A DNA stretch of 64,000 nt from Lutraria lutraria (GCA_964023205.1 OZ026844.1:28742934-28806933); one strand, 5' to 3'. Numbered from the stretch's first letter, positions 52,550 through 64,000 are shown. Made by a program: numbers and translations. The notes: generated from the letters alone by a model not told the origin.

Positions 52550-53767
52550 TTATGAGGTGTCCATAGCTTGTACTTCAGTAATTGTATTTGTCTCTTCAGC
52601 ACTGACAGCTTCCTCATTGACGGCAGTCTGACAGTCATTCACCTGATTATCTCCCTTATCATCTACATCTGTAACAGTAGGTGGCAGTGTAGCAGGTAAC
52701 CTAGCAATACATTCTGAACTATCATTGGTTGATTTTGCTTCAACATTTTTGTTTATAATTTCCTCCTTATCAACACCTTTATCAATTGAAACATCAATGT
52801 CACTAGTAGGTTCTGCCTTCACTTTAACTGGTACATTGTCAATGTCTTTATTGCTGAGAGATTCCTCAACTACAGCTGCCTCTGATTTAATGGTATGTTT
52901 GTCTAATGACGGCTCGGTTGATGTGTTTATGATAGTACCTGAAATTCTCTGACTCTTTGATGAATGATCCTCCACAGATTTTGATTCAATTTCATTCTCA
53001 CCCTTTGGCAATTCCTTTGGGGACTGTTCTTTTTGCTGAATTAACTCTTTGATCGCATGCAGTTTTTGTACTCGCATTATTTCAGCATGCTCCTCATGCT
53101 TAGAATGGTTCTCAGATTGTTGTTCTTTCTCATCGGAGTTTGTTCTAAAAACAGGTGGACCAGTCTGTTTCTTAGGAGTGACCTCCCCTCGCGAGACATC
53201 TTCAGAACTGATCCTTCCTTCGGGAATACACATTCCGGGATTCACTTGGGATTTCATGTTACTAGTATCCATAGCAGTATCAGTTTGCACAAATCCCTGA
53301 TCTTCACTCTTTACTGTGTCTGCAAACTTCACTTTAGCTTCATGCTTGCTTGGAGTTGGTTTAACAGGTGTTTTTTCAATTTTCTGTTTCTTTGCAGGAG
53401 ATTCATCCACCATTTTCGACTTCTGAGCCAATTTTTCTAACCTTTTTTCCTTCGCCAATAGAGCTGCTTCTCTTCTCTCTTTCTCTTTCTTTATTCGATC
53501 CTCTTTCTCTTTAATTCTGCTTGCTGCCATCACACCCTCTAATCTTTCGTGTTCCTCTAACAATTCAAGATCCTTTTCAAGTTCTGGATAGTAATTCCTC
53601 AGTCGTACATGCCAGGCAACACTCGTAACAGCAGAGATAGTTTTGAACTGATGAATTACATTGCGTGGTATAAAATAGATATCATTATCTCTCAGTGAGA
53701 TTCTAGCATACCTTATACCTTCACGATGGAGATAATTTAGTTTAGCATCTTCCACCCACGTAACACA
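52550..53767 (-). CDS. RSBN1: RSBN1 coding exon 5 (last)
   Basis: 1218 nt including TAA. Starts [20 protein letters not shown] and [20 protein letters not shown], then a Lys/Glu coiled coil ([20 protein letters not shown]) and a Ser/Glu/Val-rich acidic tail ending QAMDTS. Confidence 0.95.
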   Translation of the reverse strand, partial: CVTWVEDAKLNYLHREGIRYARISLRDNDIYFIPRNVIHQFKTISAVTSVAWHVRLRNYYPELEKDLELLEEHERLEGVMAASRIKEKEDRIKKEKERREAALLAKEKRLEKLAQKSKMVDESPAKKQKIEKTPVKPTPSKHEAKVKFADTVKSEDQGFVQTDTAMDTSNMKSQVNPGMCIPEGRISSEDVSRGEVTPKKQTGPPVFRTNSDEKEQQSENHSKHEEHAEIMRVQKLHAIKELIQQKEQSPKELPKGENEIESKSVEDHSSKSQRISGTIINTSTEPSLDKHTIKSEAAVVEESLSNKDIDNVPVKVKAEPTSDIDVSIDKGVDKEEIINKNVEAKSTNDSSECIARLPATLPPTVTDVDDKGDNQVNDCQTAVNEEAVSAEETNTITEVQAMDTS

Positions 53768-56700
53768 CTGAAAATAACAATAATAATCTAAATACTAACA
53801 GTTTTGATAAGGGTATCTATATACACAATACCAGGGTTTTTTCTCGCTATTTTGGGAATATGACCCATACCCTTGGGATTGGGAATTTTCGCGGTGTTTT
53901 AATCAAAATTGGGAAAAAATGCATAAATTTTTTGGGGGGGATTTGGAATTTTTGTCTGTGAATTGGGAAAAAAAGATACTATTTTCCATTGGGAATATGA
54001 CCGAATTTCGACTATAAAATCACCCCCAAAAAAATCCCTGAATTCAGAGAAGACTTTCAACAGTCTTTAAATTAATTTTTTGTGACAGCTTGCCGGACTG
54101 TATACTTTATGAAGAATCTAGGTTGTCCCCCAGAAGACTTTAAGAAGGATAAAATCTGTTTGGGCAGGGGGGACAACCCACTAATTTGAAGACTGCTTCA
54201 TTAATGTAAACACCTAACGGTTGGTTCAATAAATAAATGTTATTAAACTACTTAACTGAAAGAATCCTTCACAATGACAAATATACTCCTAAATATGTTT
54301 CTTCTTTAAAAGTTACTTGATACATGTAAGAAGTGGTATCCCTGATTTAATGTATATATGGAAAGTACTGATTTTGCTTGGAGCATTATTTGTAGGGGTC
54401 CCTTGAAGTAATTCTGTTGGACATTGCAAAGCCCTTTCTGTCAAATCACAGTCATCAAGACATACATTGAGTAGTTAAATAATTTCTTTTTTATTAAATT
54501 ACTTTGACTGAATGATTGTGTTTAGAGATTGTGAAATCCAACATAAAAAATCATAATTTCCAGTCTTAAATTAAGGCAGTAGAATGAGTTTCCAAGGAAG
54601 GAACCAGAAACCAAAAACCAGCTACTGATTATTCACCAATAGCTATGTTCAATACGAATAATATAATACAATAATTCATACCTGAGATACAGGCGGTTCA
54701 TGAAGATCTAACTGAAGTTTGTCAACTAGTTGCATAAAATCTCCAGGATGGAAACAGATGACATCTTTCACAATTCTGTCTTGAATTTGTCTATAAATAA
54801 ATCATTTAATGATGTTTGATGTATGTTTCAGGATATATAATCTATGAAACAGGTTTCTCAATAACAACAGGCCACAGTCCAATTTAGCCACTTAGAAACA
54901 AGTTTGGGTTGATTAGAAATCTCCAAGTTTTAAAAATATTGCTGGAAAAATGCCTGTTGCCCCCTAGCAGATCTGTTAGTCTAGCTTTTTGGCCTGTTGG
55001 CCACAAACTTATTGAGAACCCTGTGAAACAACTCACAACGTATAGATATTAGTAATTCCACCAGCAATACCTTGGTGATAAATGATTTAGTATATTGATC
55101 CTGAACACCATAATCAACAAGATGCATATGTTGTTGTGTTTTAAATGACTTGTGACATATGATTCATGAAAGTAGACAGTTAATATCAACAGCATTTACC
55201 AATAAACATGTCCTCATTTCTTTAATGAAATATAAATAATCATGAAATCAATTTTCAGTTTGAATTACGATACATATAAATCCATGAAAAAGTGATATCC
55301 AGTTACGTTAAACATATATGGAGAAAAAAATGGGGTCATCAAAGTTTTTTTTTTGTCAAAATTTCAAATGCATGGGATGTTTAAGAAATTCCATGATAAA
55401 ATACATCCAGCTGCTACTTACTTCTTCCCACATGTAACAGCTTTCAACATCCCGACAGCTGCGGTCGTGTGTCTGTCGAATCCATGGCCGACGTGATCAG
55501 CATGACAACGTGTACGATCTTCTACCATTGTCTCACGTGGCTCTGATGATCTTGGTAAATACTGTAAGTTCTTTAACTCATTCATTCCCCTGAAAGCCAC
55601 AAAGTTAGATTGAATGGATAAGTAAACAGAATATAACGTAATCAAATACAGCAAGGCTTACATTAGCTAATGAAATGGATATTCAAGTGTCTACAAGCAC
55701 AAATAAGAATATGTAGCACTTATATAATACAGCAGCTAAGAAGAACATAATACATGCTGAAAAGTATTGTCTTTTTGTACATCTAAGCAGAGAGCCTCTT
55801 AATAATAAAAAGAAGCAAAAAAATACAATCCACCTTTGTGATTAATTGATTTCTTCAATATATTTACAACAATCCTATGTCCAGCAATAACACCTGTAGT
55901 AACCAAGACCGTTAAAAATACACAGACTTGCTTTTTCCCTATTTGTTCCAACTCACCTTTTTCTCTTAAATGGAGACTTAGGCATGTCAGCAGTGGGTAT
56001 TAGCTGCTCACCAGGCCGTGTCCAAAGAATAGGCCCATCATTACTTAAATTCCGTGATGCCATACGTACAGACGAAAGATCGCCCCACGGCATAACTGCA
56101 TCTAGAAATGGGTCTGACTCTAAGATATCTAATATCTCAGGAAAGTAGTCACCAACTTCTTCCTGAGCTGTTCCAACCAGACTTAGCTGTAGTAAGGGTC
56201 CACAGCGAAATGTTCCAGCCTCATAACTTTTGTGTAACATTTCTCTGTACTTTTCCATTGTCATAGTTTCAATGTCACTTTTACCAAGTACACCAGCCTT
56301 CACTGTCAGTTGGGGATATGTGTCAGCAAAGTGTTCAATAAGGTCTGGCAAATGACTCAATGCTCCGTGTACAATACCCATACAGCAATTGGCTTCACCC
56401 TCATTCGGTTCACCATACACAAAGTCCATGTACTCTCTTACAAACTCCTTTTTCTGTTCTTTACTTAACTGATCAACCTCACTCTGATATGCATGCATCA
56501 CAAGACCACCACCATTACTGTACTGTTCTACATGCATCAAATTCTTGTACTTGTATTTCTCAATGCTTGGTGAAGATTCTTTCCAGAAATTAATATCATG
56601 TGCTTCAGAAGAGAATTCAGTATTGAACTCATGAGTAACTTTCTCCCTTGTTTCACCCTCATCTTCAGATTTTTTGGGTGTTCCTTTCTGATGTTTTGTA

Positions 56701-59695
56701 ACTTTTTGTGCATTACTCATACTTTGCTGGACATAAGCAATCCTCTGAAGTTTTTTCTCAGATAGTTTCTGAGAACTATTGGATTTGTCTGGCACTTCAC
56801 TGCTTAGATCATCTGTAACCTGAGTTGATTTAGAGTCAGTTTTTTTTCTGAGATTAACTTGCACACCACAATTCACAATTCGCTTTTTCCTGTGATGACT
56901 TCTTGATTTATTAGAACCTGAGGCTGAATCAGCTCTTGATGACTTGGAATCTGATTTGCGAGAATCATTTACATCTGGTTTCAAATCTTTAGCTGCCGAA
57001 CCATCTGTCAATTTTAAGTCTCCTTTTTCACTCTTTGACTTTATTTCTGGTTTCCGGGAGTGCTCAGAATTTGCTTTCTGTGATGATACAATGGTTGGTT
57101 TATGAGAATGTTCTGATTTCTGAGATGGAACAGACACTGACTTCTGAGCTTGATCGGATGTGGATTTTTTGTGATGGGAATGCTCAGACTTATGTTCACT
57201 TTTATGGTTATCATGCTTTTGAGACCTACTCTCGTTACTTCCAGACTTAGATCCACTCCTGTCATGGTGATGATGTTTATGATGTTTAGACCTATGTGAA
57301 GAATGTTCAGATGACTTGCTGCTAGAAGTTTCGTTTTTATGATGGACTGAATTTTTCAACTTGTCAGAAATGTCTTTGTGTGGTAACTCGGTCTTTGTGG
57401 CGACATTAATTTCCTTTTCTGCATTTGTCTTGGTAGATTCAGCAATTATCATATTTTTAGTATTTGGAGTGTTCACAACTTCAGTTTTAATACTTTGTAA
57501 CTCGCTTGTATCATTAGCACTTTTGTTTTGCACATTAACTTCCTGAGGTTTAGAATGGACTTTAACAGCATCTACAGATTTAGCACTCAATTCATCACTC
57601 CTGTTGGAATTAGCATCATTTTCTTTGCCAGGTCCATCAACCACAACTTTATCAGTCACAACTTTGTCCATCTTTTTGTTAGGGCTTTCAATAGAAATCT
57701 TGCCTACCCCATTGTCTAAAGCTTTAGATACTTCTTTCTGATGTCTGATGCTACCATTTGTCTCTTTATATTTATCCCTGGAATCCAATGAATGAACCTT
57801 ACTATCTTTTGCATGGCATGAATCTTTAGGATCAGATCTGTGTTTGTCTGTTTTTTTGTGAGAATGCTTACTATGGTGATGACTTTTATCCTTGTGGTGG
57901 TGATGATGCCCATTTTCTGTTCTCAATTTCTTATGCTTATCATAACTTTTTTCTGGGGTTGTTGGAACTGAAATACATGAAGTTATTAAATTAAGTACAA
58001 TTTTTGTTTGAAAAATAGCCGACAGTGCTACTGTCGACTTTACTGGACATGAATTACAGGACATAAACCTTAATTTGACAACAAACTCATAACCATTGGT
58101 ATGCACGACTTAGTCACTTACATATGAACTTTCATTTGAGATTCACATATCAGAGAAGATTAATAAAGCTAACTCTATAGTAGGAGTGATCAGACTAACA
58201 TTTGAATTCATAGCCACATCATATTTAAAACTTTATTTACATTATTAGTATGACTTCATCTCAATTATGCAAATCAAGTATGGAGTCCACATTTGATGAA
58301 ACACGTTGAAATGACAGAATGTTCAAAGAAGGTACCTGGCCTCAACGATGTAACATAATTATGATGATAATAATTATGAAGAACGACTATGTACACTAGA
58401 ACTGCCAACATACAGAAGACTCCTGAAGGGCTTTTTTTCCAAAAATTGGGAACCTGGGGTCTTAGCCTTTCATTTTGGGAAATTCAAGCGCAATTTTTGG
58501 CCAAATTTTGAGAAGGTTAGACTAAGTACTGAGTTAGAATTAATTTAGCATTGTATTTTGGGAATTTCTAGCCTAAAATTGGGAAAAAACAGCCTTTTTG
58601 CAATTGGGAAGTCACTGAATTTCGGCCTCTTTTATAGAAGGGAAAAAAGCCCCGAGACTTAGGGTAGATTTGATAGAAACATATAAAATCTTAAGTGGAA
58701 AATATGACTCTGAAATGTTTGAATTGAATGAAAACCCAAGCTAATAGGAGGCATAAATATAAGTTGTATAAAAGAAGACCTAGGTTAAACATTAGAAAAT
58801 ATTCATTCTGCTACCGAGTTAATGGCATTTGGAATATTCTCCCAATTGGCAGAGCCTAGCAGAAGCAGGCAGTTCATATGAAAGAAGACTTGATAAATTT
58901 CTTAAAGATCAACCCATCATCCCATGTTATAAAACTTATATATTAACTTATTAACCAATAAAACTGGACATATAAGTATGTCAATATAAAATTCAACAGT
59001 GACAGTGAGGAGCTGGCGTCACTGGCTAGAAACAGTCTACAGCCAGAAGAGGATCTGTGAGCATATCAACAAATAAAAATGCAAGTTCTTTAAGGAATTA
59101 ATTAATACTAGAAAAAATTGCACTTATTACCATTGCCATTAACAAACGTTCCATTTTCTGTCTTGGACAATTTCAATGTTAACTTGACATGTGGAAAACC
59201 AGGACCATCTGTATCTGTACCAATAACTGGAGGGGACGTAACTTTAATCTTGTTTGGGCTGGGTGAGTTTGAAGTTGCATCAGAATCTGAGGAAAATCTC
59301 CTTTCTCGACTAGTTTCATAGTCATCCAAGTAACCCGAACTCGACAGTCTACGATAATCATGTTGGATTCGTCTGCGTTTCCCAATCTCTGGGCTGTCAT
59401 TTGGGTCTGGTATGATGACGGTTCCAATGCCAGGAGAAAGCTTAGGCCGCTTTGACTTCGGAGGATCCATGTGATGTTCGGTATTCATGCCGACAAGCGT
59501 GTTATGGAAACCAGGCAAATTTCGAAGGTTTTCTAGTTTATCCTTCGGCGAATATGAGATGACATCTCTTCCAGATTGTGGAGAAGGATTATTTTTATCA
59601 TAAGAATAAAGTTTTACATTTTGTTTGTCTGTTAATTCCATGCATTCTTGTTTATTTTCTGACGTCGGTTTATCAATATTTACACTTACGTCCAT
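52550..59695 (-). CDS. RSBN1: RSBN1/RSBN1L homologue (KDM9/DPY-21 family)
   Basis: Homologue of round spermatid basic protein 1 and C. elegans DPY-21, nuclear JmjC-type Fe(II)/2-oxoglutarate enzymes that demethylate H4K20me2. Five exons (59695-59131, 57967-55957, 55589-55422, 54790-54682, 53767-52550) join in phase, 4071 nt, 1356 aa. Residues 1-~190 contain an NLS-like KSKRPKL. Residues ~190-640 are Lys/His/Ser-rich and disordered. The conserved core runs ~640-1020: [55 protein letters not shown] (candidate metal-binding HxD), [14 protein letters not shown] and [20 protein letters not shown]. After it come a charged coiled coil (~1030-1080) and a long acidic disordered tail. It is longer than the ~800-aa human protein, mainly in the disordered parts. 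It shares a 424-bp divergent promoter with the gene at 60120. Confidence 0.95.
53832..54040. mobile_element. MITE-3, copy 1
   Basis: Ends CAGGGTTTTTTCTCG and CCCCCAAAAAAATCCCTG; internal 'TTGGGAAT' repeats. In the intron between RSBN1 exons 4 and 5; related to 58427-58652. Confidence 0.6.
54682..54790 (-). CDS. RSBN1: RSBN1 coding exon 4
   Basis: 109 nt after TTTATAG; encodes [18 protein letters not shown] and [12 protein letters not shown]; donor CAG|GTATGA, phase 0. Too short to be obvious as an open frame; placed by homology and phase. Confidence 0.93.
54850..55023. mobile_element. MITE-2, copy 2
   Basis: Ends CAGGTTTCTCAATAACA and TTATTGAGAACCCTG; TGAAA(C) occurs at both flanks. In the RSBN1 intron between exons 3 and 4. 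Confidence 0.7.
55422..55589 (-). CDS. RSBN1: RSBN1 coding exon 3
   Basis: 168 nt, encoding [19 protein letters not shown] and [20 protein letters not shown]; donor AA|GTAAGT. Includes the candidate Fe-binding His-Ala-Asp. Confidence 0.95.
55957..57967 (-). CDS. RSBN1: RSBN1 coding exon 2
   Basis: 2011 nt after TGTATTTCAG, starting [18 protein letters not shown], then His/Lys/Ser-rich tracts ([20 protein letters not shown], positions near 57870-57910 and 57220-57300). It then carries the conserved EYNxEFSSEA-like [16 protein letters not shown] block and ends [10 protein letters not shown] at donor AAAAG|GTGAGT. Confidence 0.95.
58427..58652. mobile_element. MITE-3, copy 2
   Basis: Inverted ends GGGCTTTTTTTCC and GGAAAAAAGCCC with internal 'TTGGGAA' repeats. 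RSBN1 intron 1. Confidence 0.6.
59131..59695 (-). CDS. RSBN1: RSBN1 coding exon 1
   Basis: 565 nt from [16 protein letters not shown] to one base before donor ATG|GTAATA. Contains [10 protein letters not shown] and [20 protein letters not shown], the latter typical of RSBN1 proteins. Confidence 0.93.
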
Positions 59696-60119
59696 TTTTA
59701 ATATGCAAATTCCCGGATGTCAATTCGCGAAATCAATTTGTTACTCTTCATCTGATTGGCTATTAAAATGAATGCGACAAAAATATAAGAAAATTGACCA
59801 ATCAATGAAAGGTTAACATCCAAAATTAGACGGTGCCCTCGTGGGGTTAACAGGACGTGAAGTATGATAATTCTGTTGTCTCCCTAAACTGGTACCCGTT
59901 GACTTGTGTGTACAAAGCCAACAGGTACGGCCTAAAATTTCCAGGACGCTGATTGGTCAATTTCGATTGGAATCCGGGCAGAATTCTGCCCGGGGGATCT
60001 CGCGAGACTTACAATCGCCAATAATCGCAATATCTCGCATTTTCCGATAGTGCATCATGGGATATGTTTATACGTTGTCAATATTTCGCGCGGTCTGTCA
60101 AAAGTAATGGAATGGAATT
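59696..60119. promoter_or_regulatory. Divergent promoter of RSBN1 and the 60120 gene
   Basis: 424 bp between two outward-facing ATGs. Contains TCTCGCGAGA at 59998-60007 (a known CGCG element of bidirectional housekeeping promoters), a 20-bp perfect palindrome CCGGGCAGAATTCTGCCCGG at 59974-59993, ATTGG/CCAAT motifs (about 59753, 59951, 59966 and 60017) and CGCGCG near 60088. It is GC-richer than its surroundings and has no evident TATA box. Confidence 0.75.
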
Positions 60120-61172
60120 ATGTCTACACCAAGAAAATTTATAAGTCGGATTTGTGTTGTGTGTAAAACAACGTCAGAGAAAATAGATTGGCGATCCATT
60201 AATTCAGAATCGGGCCATCAAAAAAAGTTATCATTCTTACTTACATATTACGGGGATATTAATGTTATTGAAGGATATATTTGCCGTGGTTGTGAAAGGA
60301 AACTTTTGAACATAGATAAATCTGTTTGTGAGTTTCGTTTACATTGCAAAAAGAATTTCCATCTTGTTTGTGGGAAAAGGTGTTCTCCCAAGGAATCGAA
60401 CCTTCCTATTAAAACTTCGCGTGTTAAACTGTTTAATTCAAACCAAGTCAGATCTGATTCTGTCAATATCCTGAATGGAGGAAATACTGAAAAAAGGTTG
60501 AAAAAGTCTGAACTAGAAAACAGATTGGAAGACTCTTTTGAATTTTCTCCACTGCTTTGCTCTACACCAAATATCAAAGAGAAACTTATATTACCAAAGA
60601 TTGTGAAAACTGTGGATTCTGGATATTATTCATTTATAGACTCATCATCAGAGTCAAGAGATCCGGATGGTTACAAGACGCAGTTAGAAAGAATCAATGA
60701 CCATAGTTATACAACCACTGAAAATAAATGTAGAAAGAAAAAGAATAAGAAGGATTCAAACATTCCAAAAGTATTTGAGGGGTTTGTTCGGCATTCTGTT
60801 AGCAAAGAGGCTGACTATTTGTCAGCAGAAGAATGCAGCTTAATCCAGGCTACATTACCTCAACAGTCTCAGAATGAGCTAGTGAAAACCCTGTTCTCAA
60901 TATCTTCTGTCAAAAGGACAATCAAAAACCATTTATTGGCTGAATTGTCTCAAGACAATGTAGTGTTACGTTCAAGAAAGGCCAAAAAGAGCCAATTAAT
61001 GGAAAAGGGGTTCCAAAACCTGAAAAGCTTCTGTTGGGAAGACATAATAAGTGAATTAACAGAATGTTTTCCATTCTTGACCGAGGTTCTCTTGGCTGTT
61101 GTAGTGCCTGATGGATTGAATGATCAAAGAAGAAATGAACGACTATCTTCCATATTGCCTAAGGTTGGCATG
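60120..61172 (+). CDS. First exon of a zinc-binding, DUF6589-like protein (partial)
   Basis: 351 codons from MSTPRKFISRICVVCKTTSE to LPKVGM, ending at ATG|GTAGGT in phase 0. Without splicing the frame would stop at 61211. Cys12, Cys15, Cys54 and Cys57 form a C-x2-C ... C-x2-C pair like a ZAD-type N-terminal zinc knuckle. The middle is basic and Ser-rich (CRKKKNKKDS, NLS-like). The C-terminal part, CWEDIISELTECFPFLTEV then SILPKVGM, resembles the segment preceding the conserved block of DUF6589 proteins, a family expanded in cnidarians and molluscs and thought to be transposon-related. The remaining exons must lie to the right. Sharing a promoter with RSBN1 suggests it is expressed. The family link is from memory. 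Confidence 0.7.
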
Positions 61173-61337
61173 GTAGGTTATTGTGCATTTATAAGTAACA
61201 ATTTGCATTAGATTTAATCCAATTACCTCACATTTATTTAAAGCGGGACTTATTTCACATGTTTGAGAAGAAAAATGTATGCATTGTGGTATATTGTATT
61301 TACCGGTATAATATTTAAAATTGAGTGGATTCTCACC

Positions 61338-61510
61338 AGTCTGATTAGCTCAGTCGGTAGAGCATCTGACTTGTATTGTAAGCAAAAGGTTGTGGATTCA
61401 AGCCCCTCATCTTGCTCATTGGATACATTGTTTTCCTCCTATTACATTTGGTGCTGTGAGTGTGTGACTAGACATCGAATCCTAGAGCTAGAGTGAAGCA
61501 GGGCTGCCTC
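61338..61510 (+). mobile_element. tRNA-derived SINE (intact reference copy)
   Basis: 'GATTAGCTCAGTCGGTAGAG' (A-box) and 'GTGGATTCAAGCCCC' (B-box), then 'TTTTCCTCCTATTACATTTG', 'GTGACTAGACATCGAATCC' and 'TAGAGCTAGAGTGAAGCAG'. The anticodon region carries a 4-5 bp insertion, so it is not a functional tRNA. Confidence 0.7.
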
Positions 61511-62090
61511 TAGGATTTTGAAAGTATGAGTCCAAGACTCCAAAACTGAAAAAGTAGGAGTCCCATCCATAAATATGTGGCGTCCCTAAGTTTCTATTAT
61601 TGAACTAAACCGTGACACAGCGATTTCTTTCCTTCATTTGCAGACCTGGTTCAAATGTTTTGCTAGTTAATTAATTGATAATGGAAATAATTCAATTAAA
61701 TCACAATTATAATCAGTTGCTATAAAAGTAAATAATTAAATACACTTATTTTAAGGGGAAAATGATTTCCTCTATAATTTAATTTTTAATTATTTGGCAT
61801 TATATTCACAAATAAGGTATGAAGCTTCACAGAACAAAGTATTTATTAACTATGTATTTGTTGCACTGCAAAAACTTCAGCAGTCATAATGACACATGTC
61901 AGGAAAAGTTTCTGTGATGCTGTACATAGCTTGTTTATAAGTCCTCATTGTATTTCAAAAACATTATACCAAACTTTTCATCCCTCAAGCCAATCATTAC
62001 CCAGATTGCATAAGTGTCATTCCTTTACAATCCGCTCATAGTTAGTGTGAGTGTAGTGGGAACGACAACTCTAGGTAGAGATTGCCCCCA
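61511..62090. other. No recognised gene
   Basis: AT-rich, probably intron of the 60120 gene. 'CAGGGCTGCCTCTAGG' at 61499 looks like a hAT-type end, but no partner end was found. Confidence 0.35.
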
Positions 62091-62097
62091 AGTTACA

Positions 62098-62285
62098 ATG
62101 TAAGGAGTAGCAGTGGCATAGTGGTAGAATGTTGGATTCCTAACCTGGAGGTCGCTTGTTTGAATCCAGTTGGTGGAGGAAATTTGACCGGAACCTTCAC
62201 AATCCATTCTTGTGGCGTTAGTACTGGTCAGAATCCAGTAAGCATTCATGGAGAGTGGTTGATAAAGTTGTAAAAACTTGCTCTA
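62098..62285 (+). mobile_element. tRNA-derived SINE, second family
   Basis: 'GTGGCATAGTGGTAGAATGT' and 'GCTTGTTTGAATCC' form the head; the body has 'GTTAGTACTGGTCAGAATCC', shared with 38333-38600. Confidence 0.55.
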
Positions 62286-63917
62286 CAATCGATGTAATTT
62301 GTAAAATAAATATTAAAGTTTGGTTTAAAAAAAATGTACATATAAAAATATACTTCATTCATTACTATTATTAGTAGTCTGTTAACACATCTTTAGATTA
62401 TGTCCACCAAGTGTGAAATTTACATCCCAGGTAATAATAACTACTGCACAACAATCTGTTATTTGTCAATATTTCATTAGTCATACTCTTTTACATGTTA
62501 CATTGAATTTTAAGTAATTGAATTCAAAAAATGTAATTGTCCATTCTTTTTTAGTATTATTATTTTAAATGATTTATTACAATTAATTAAAGTATTTTTA
62601 GCAATGAATAGTTACTTTCAATTAGCAGAAAAATTGTCATTAATTAAATTGTAATACTAATTGGACCCAGGTCTGTTCGTTTAGTACTGTACCTTCTGAA
62701 TTCGAAAAAATGGTTCATTTTCCCAATTTCTAATGAAAAAAATTCCAATCTGGTGCAGAATTTTCATATTTCATAAAATAACAGTAATCCTTTATTCAAT
62801 TTATTGCAACATTTAGTGCTGAAAAACCAAAGAGGAGCTTGATAAATATTATAGATATCTTTTTTTTAAAGAAAAGATTCCAATTTGGGTTAAAATGCTG
62901 CAAATTTCCCCAATTTGTTTGGGACTGCTACCAATCAGGCAAAAAGATTGCTGTCGACAAAGATGAATGACCGACTGCACATCAGTGCAACCTCCGTACT
63001 ACAGCCACCAATGGGAAGGATAAGAATGGATGTTGTAAGGAGATGGCTGTTGTTGAGAGAGTGAAAATAGAGTGGGGTGCTAGTATACTGGCTGTAACAG
63101 GGAGGTGGCTGTTGTTTGGAGATAATCTTCATGGTGGTTACACTGTATTCTGTATTATAATTCCTACAACACATTTATAAGACACAATTAGACAATGTAT
63201 GACAGCCAGTCAGTCACATGCTCACTGCTTTTGTTGTAAAATTAAGTTTGTTTGCCCATTGAATTAGAGCTAAATTAATTTGAAGTTTGTTGGCCTATCC
63301 AAAAAATCGATCTGACTCCAAAAATTTATTGCAAATTATTTTTTTACCTTTCGATTCACTATAACTAATGAATCTACAATACTGTCACTTACATGCATAT
63401 ATATTTGAGTGGTGAAGCATTTGCTGGGTTAGTCTAAAGAGACTGTGGTTGTCACAATCAATTACTTTGATTAAAAGGGATGGAGGAATGTAGCAGTGTG
63501 GTATTAATTGACTGGGATACTTACAGGGTTGGCAACTCTCCACACAACCCTGGTTTACTCAGGTTGGGCAATACTTCTAAAATCAGCAAAAGTGGGGAAC
63601 ACTAGGTAATAAGAGATATATGATTTTTTTCCATTTTTTATGGAATTTTAAGAAACTAATATGAAACTCAATGTAATCTAAATGCAGACTTTTACATTTC
63701 ATACATGGGCAACATACATAGAATAATTTGTTGATAAAATTGAAATAAATCAGTAAAACTATATGAATGTTTAATATTATCTTTATATCAATTTGTATTG
63801 CCCAATTAAAACCTGAGTTTACCTAGTAAAACACTTTTTTAACCAGAAAACCCACTGGACGGGGTCTTATGGATAAAATTAGTGTTTTTGCCAATCCTGA
63901 ATACTCTAATATGTCTA
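62286..63917. other. No recognised gene
   Basis: AT-rich. A fragment related to the 8407 MITE ('AATTAAGTTTGTTTGCCC', 'ATTTATTGCAAA') lies near 63235-63345. No exon continuing the 60120 gene was recognised. Confidence 0.35.
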
Positions 63918-64000
63918 AAGCCCGATTATAGCTCAGTTGGTATAGAATCTGACTTGCAAGCAGGAGGTCACAGGTTCGACCCCTGCATCGGGTACATTAT
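63918..64000 (+). mobile_element. tRNA-derived SINE head at the window edge
   Basis: 'AGCTCAGTTGGTATAGAATC' and 'ACAGGTTCGACCCCTG', bounded by GCCCGAT and ATCGGGT, which can pair as an acceptor stem. The D-arm is mismatched and the sequence matches the SINE heads at 17283 and 61338, so a SINE is preferred over a tRNA gene. The body is cut off. Confidence 0.5.

Noticed and set aside
52725..53440. Plus-strand frames of up to 127 codons
   Set aside because: Antisense shadows of RSBN1 exon 5.
63918..63993. Apparent tRNA gene with pairing acceptor arms
   Set aside because: The D-arm does not pair, and near-identical heads occur in SINE copies at 17283, 33453 and 61338.

Overview
This is a eukaryotic, AT-rich window with large introns and very many short non-autonomous DNA transposons. 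The spliced genes (EPG5, HDAC11, RSBN1), an intronless Toll-like receptor and repeat families with tandem ~146-bp cores (resembling the 'pearl' elements described from oysters) point to a bivalve mollusc, probably a clam-like species. That taxon is an inference; no ribosomal or mitochondrial marker is present.

Layout, left to right. (1) About 0.4-10.7 kb, minus strand: the 5' seven coding exons of EPG5 (autophagosome-lysosome tethering factor), reading off the left edge. Its introns hold a TA-flanked element, two hairpin elements, a helentron-type repeat, a MITE and a 1.13-kb foldback element. (2) 10.7-15.5 kb: the intergenic space between the head-to-head EPG5 and HDAC11 genes, mostly a 2.7-kb inverted-repeat element carrying a ~202-bp satellite. 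(3) 15.56 to 37.7 kb and possibly 44.9 or 48.2 kb, plus strand: HDAC11, nine phase-consistent coding exons and several candidate last exons. Intron 3 (14.5 kb) contains a complete single-exon Toll-like receptor on the opposite strand and ends in a ~1.24-kb minisatellite whose unit is a copy of the HDAC11 intron/exon junction. (4) 37.8-48.2 kb: the 3' part of the HDAC11 locus, with a second minisatellite and several MITEs. (5) About 49.1-59.7 kb, minus strand: RSBN1 (a JmjC-type H4K20 demethylase homologue), five coding exons with complete phase agreement and a probable 3.4-kb 3'UTR. (6) 59.7-60.1 kb: a compact divergent promoter with a TCTCGCGAGA element and CCAAT boxes. (7) From 60.12 kb, plus strand: the first exon of a zinc-binding protein resembling DUF6589-type proteins, continuing off the right edge.

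The genes do not form one pathway. They share chromatin and housekeeping roles (HDAC11, RSBN1), autophagy (EPG5) and innate immunity (the receptor). All exon joins were made by hand from splice motifs, reading phase and remembered similarity to vertebrate homologues; no alignment or transcript data were available. The most distinctive observation is that a splice acceptor together with the first codons of an HDAC11 exon has been amplified about 38 times immediately upstream of the true exon.
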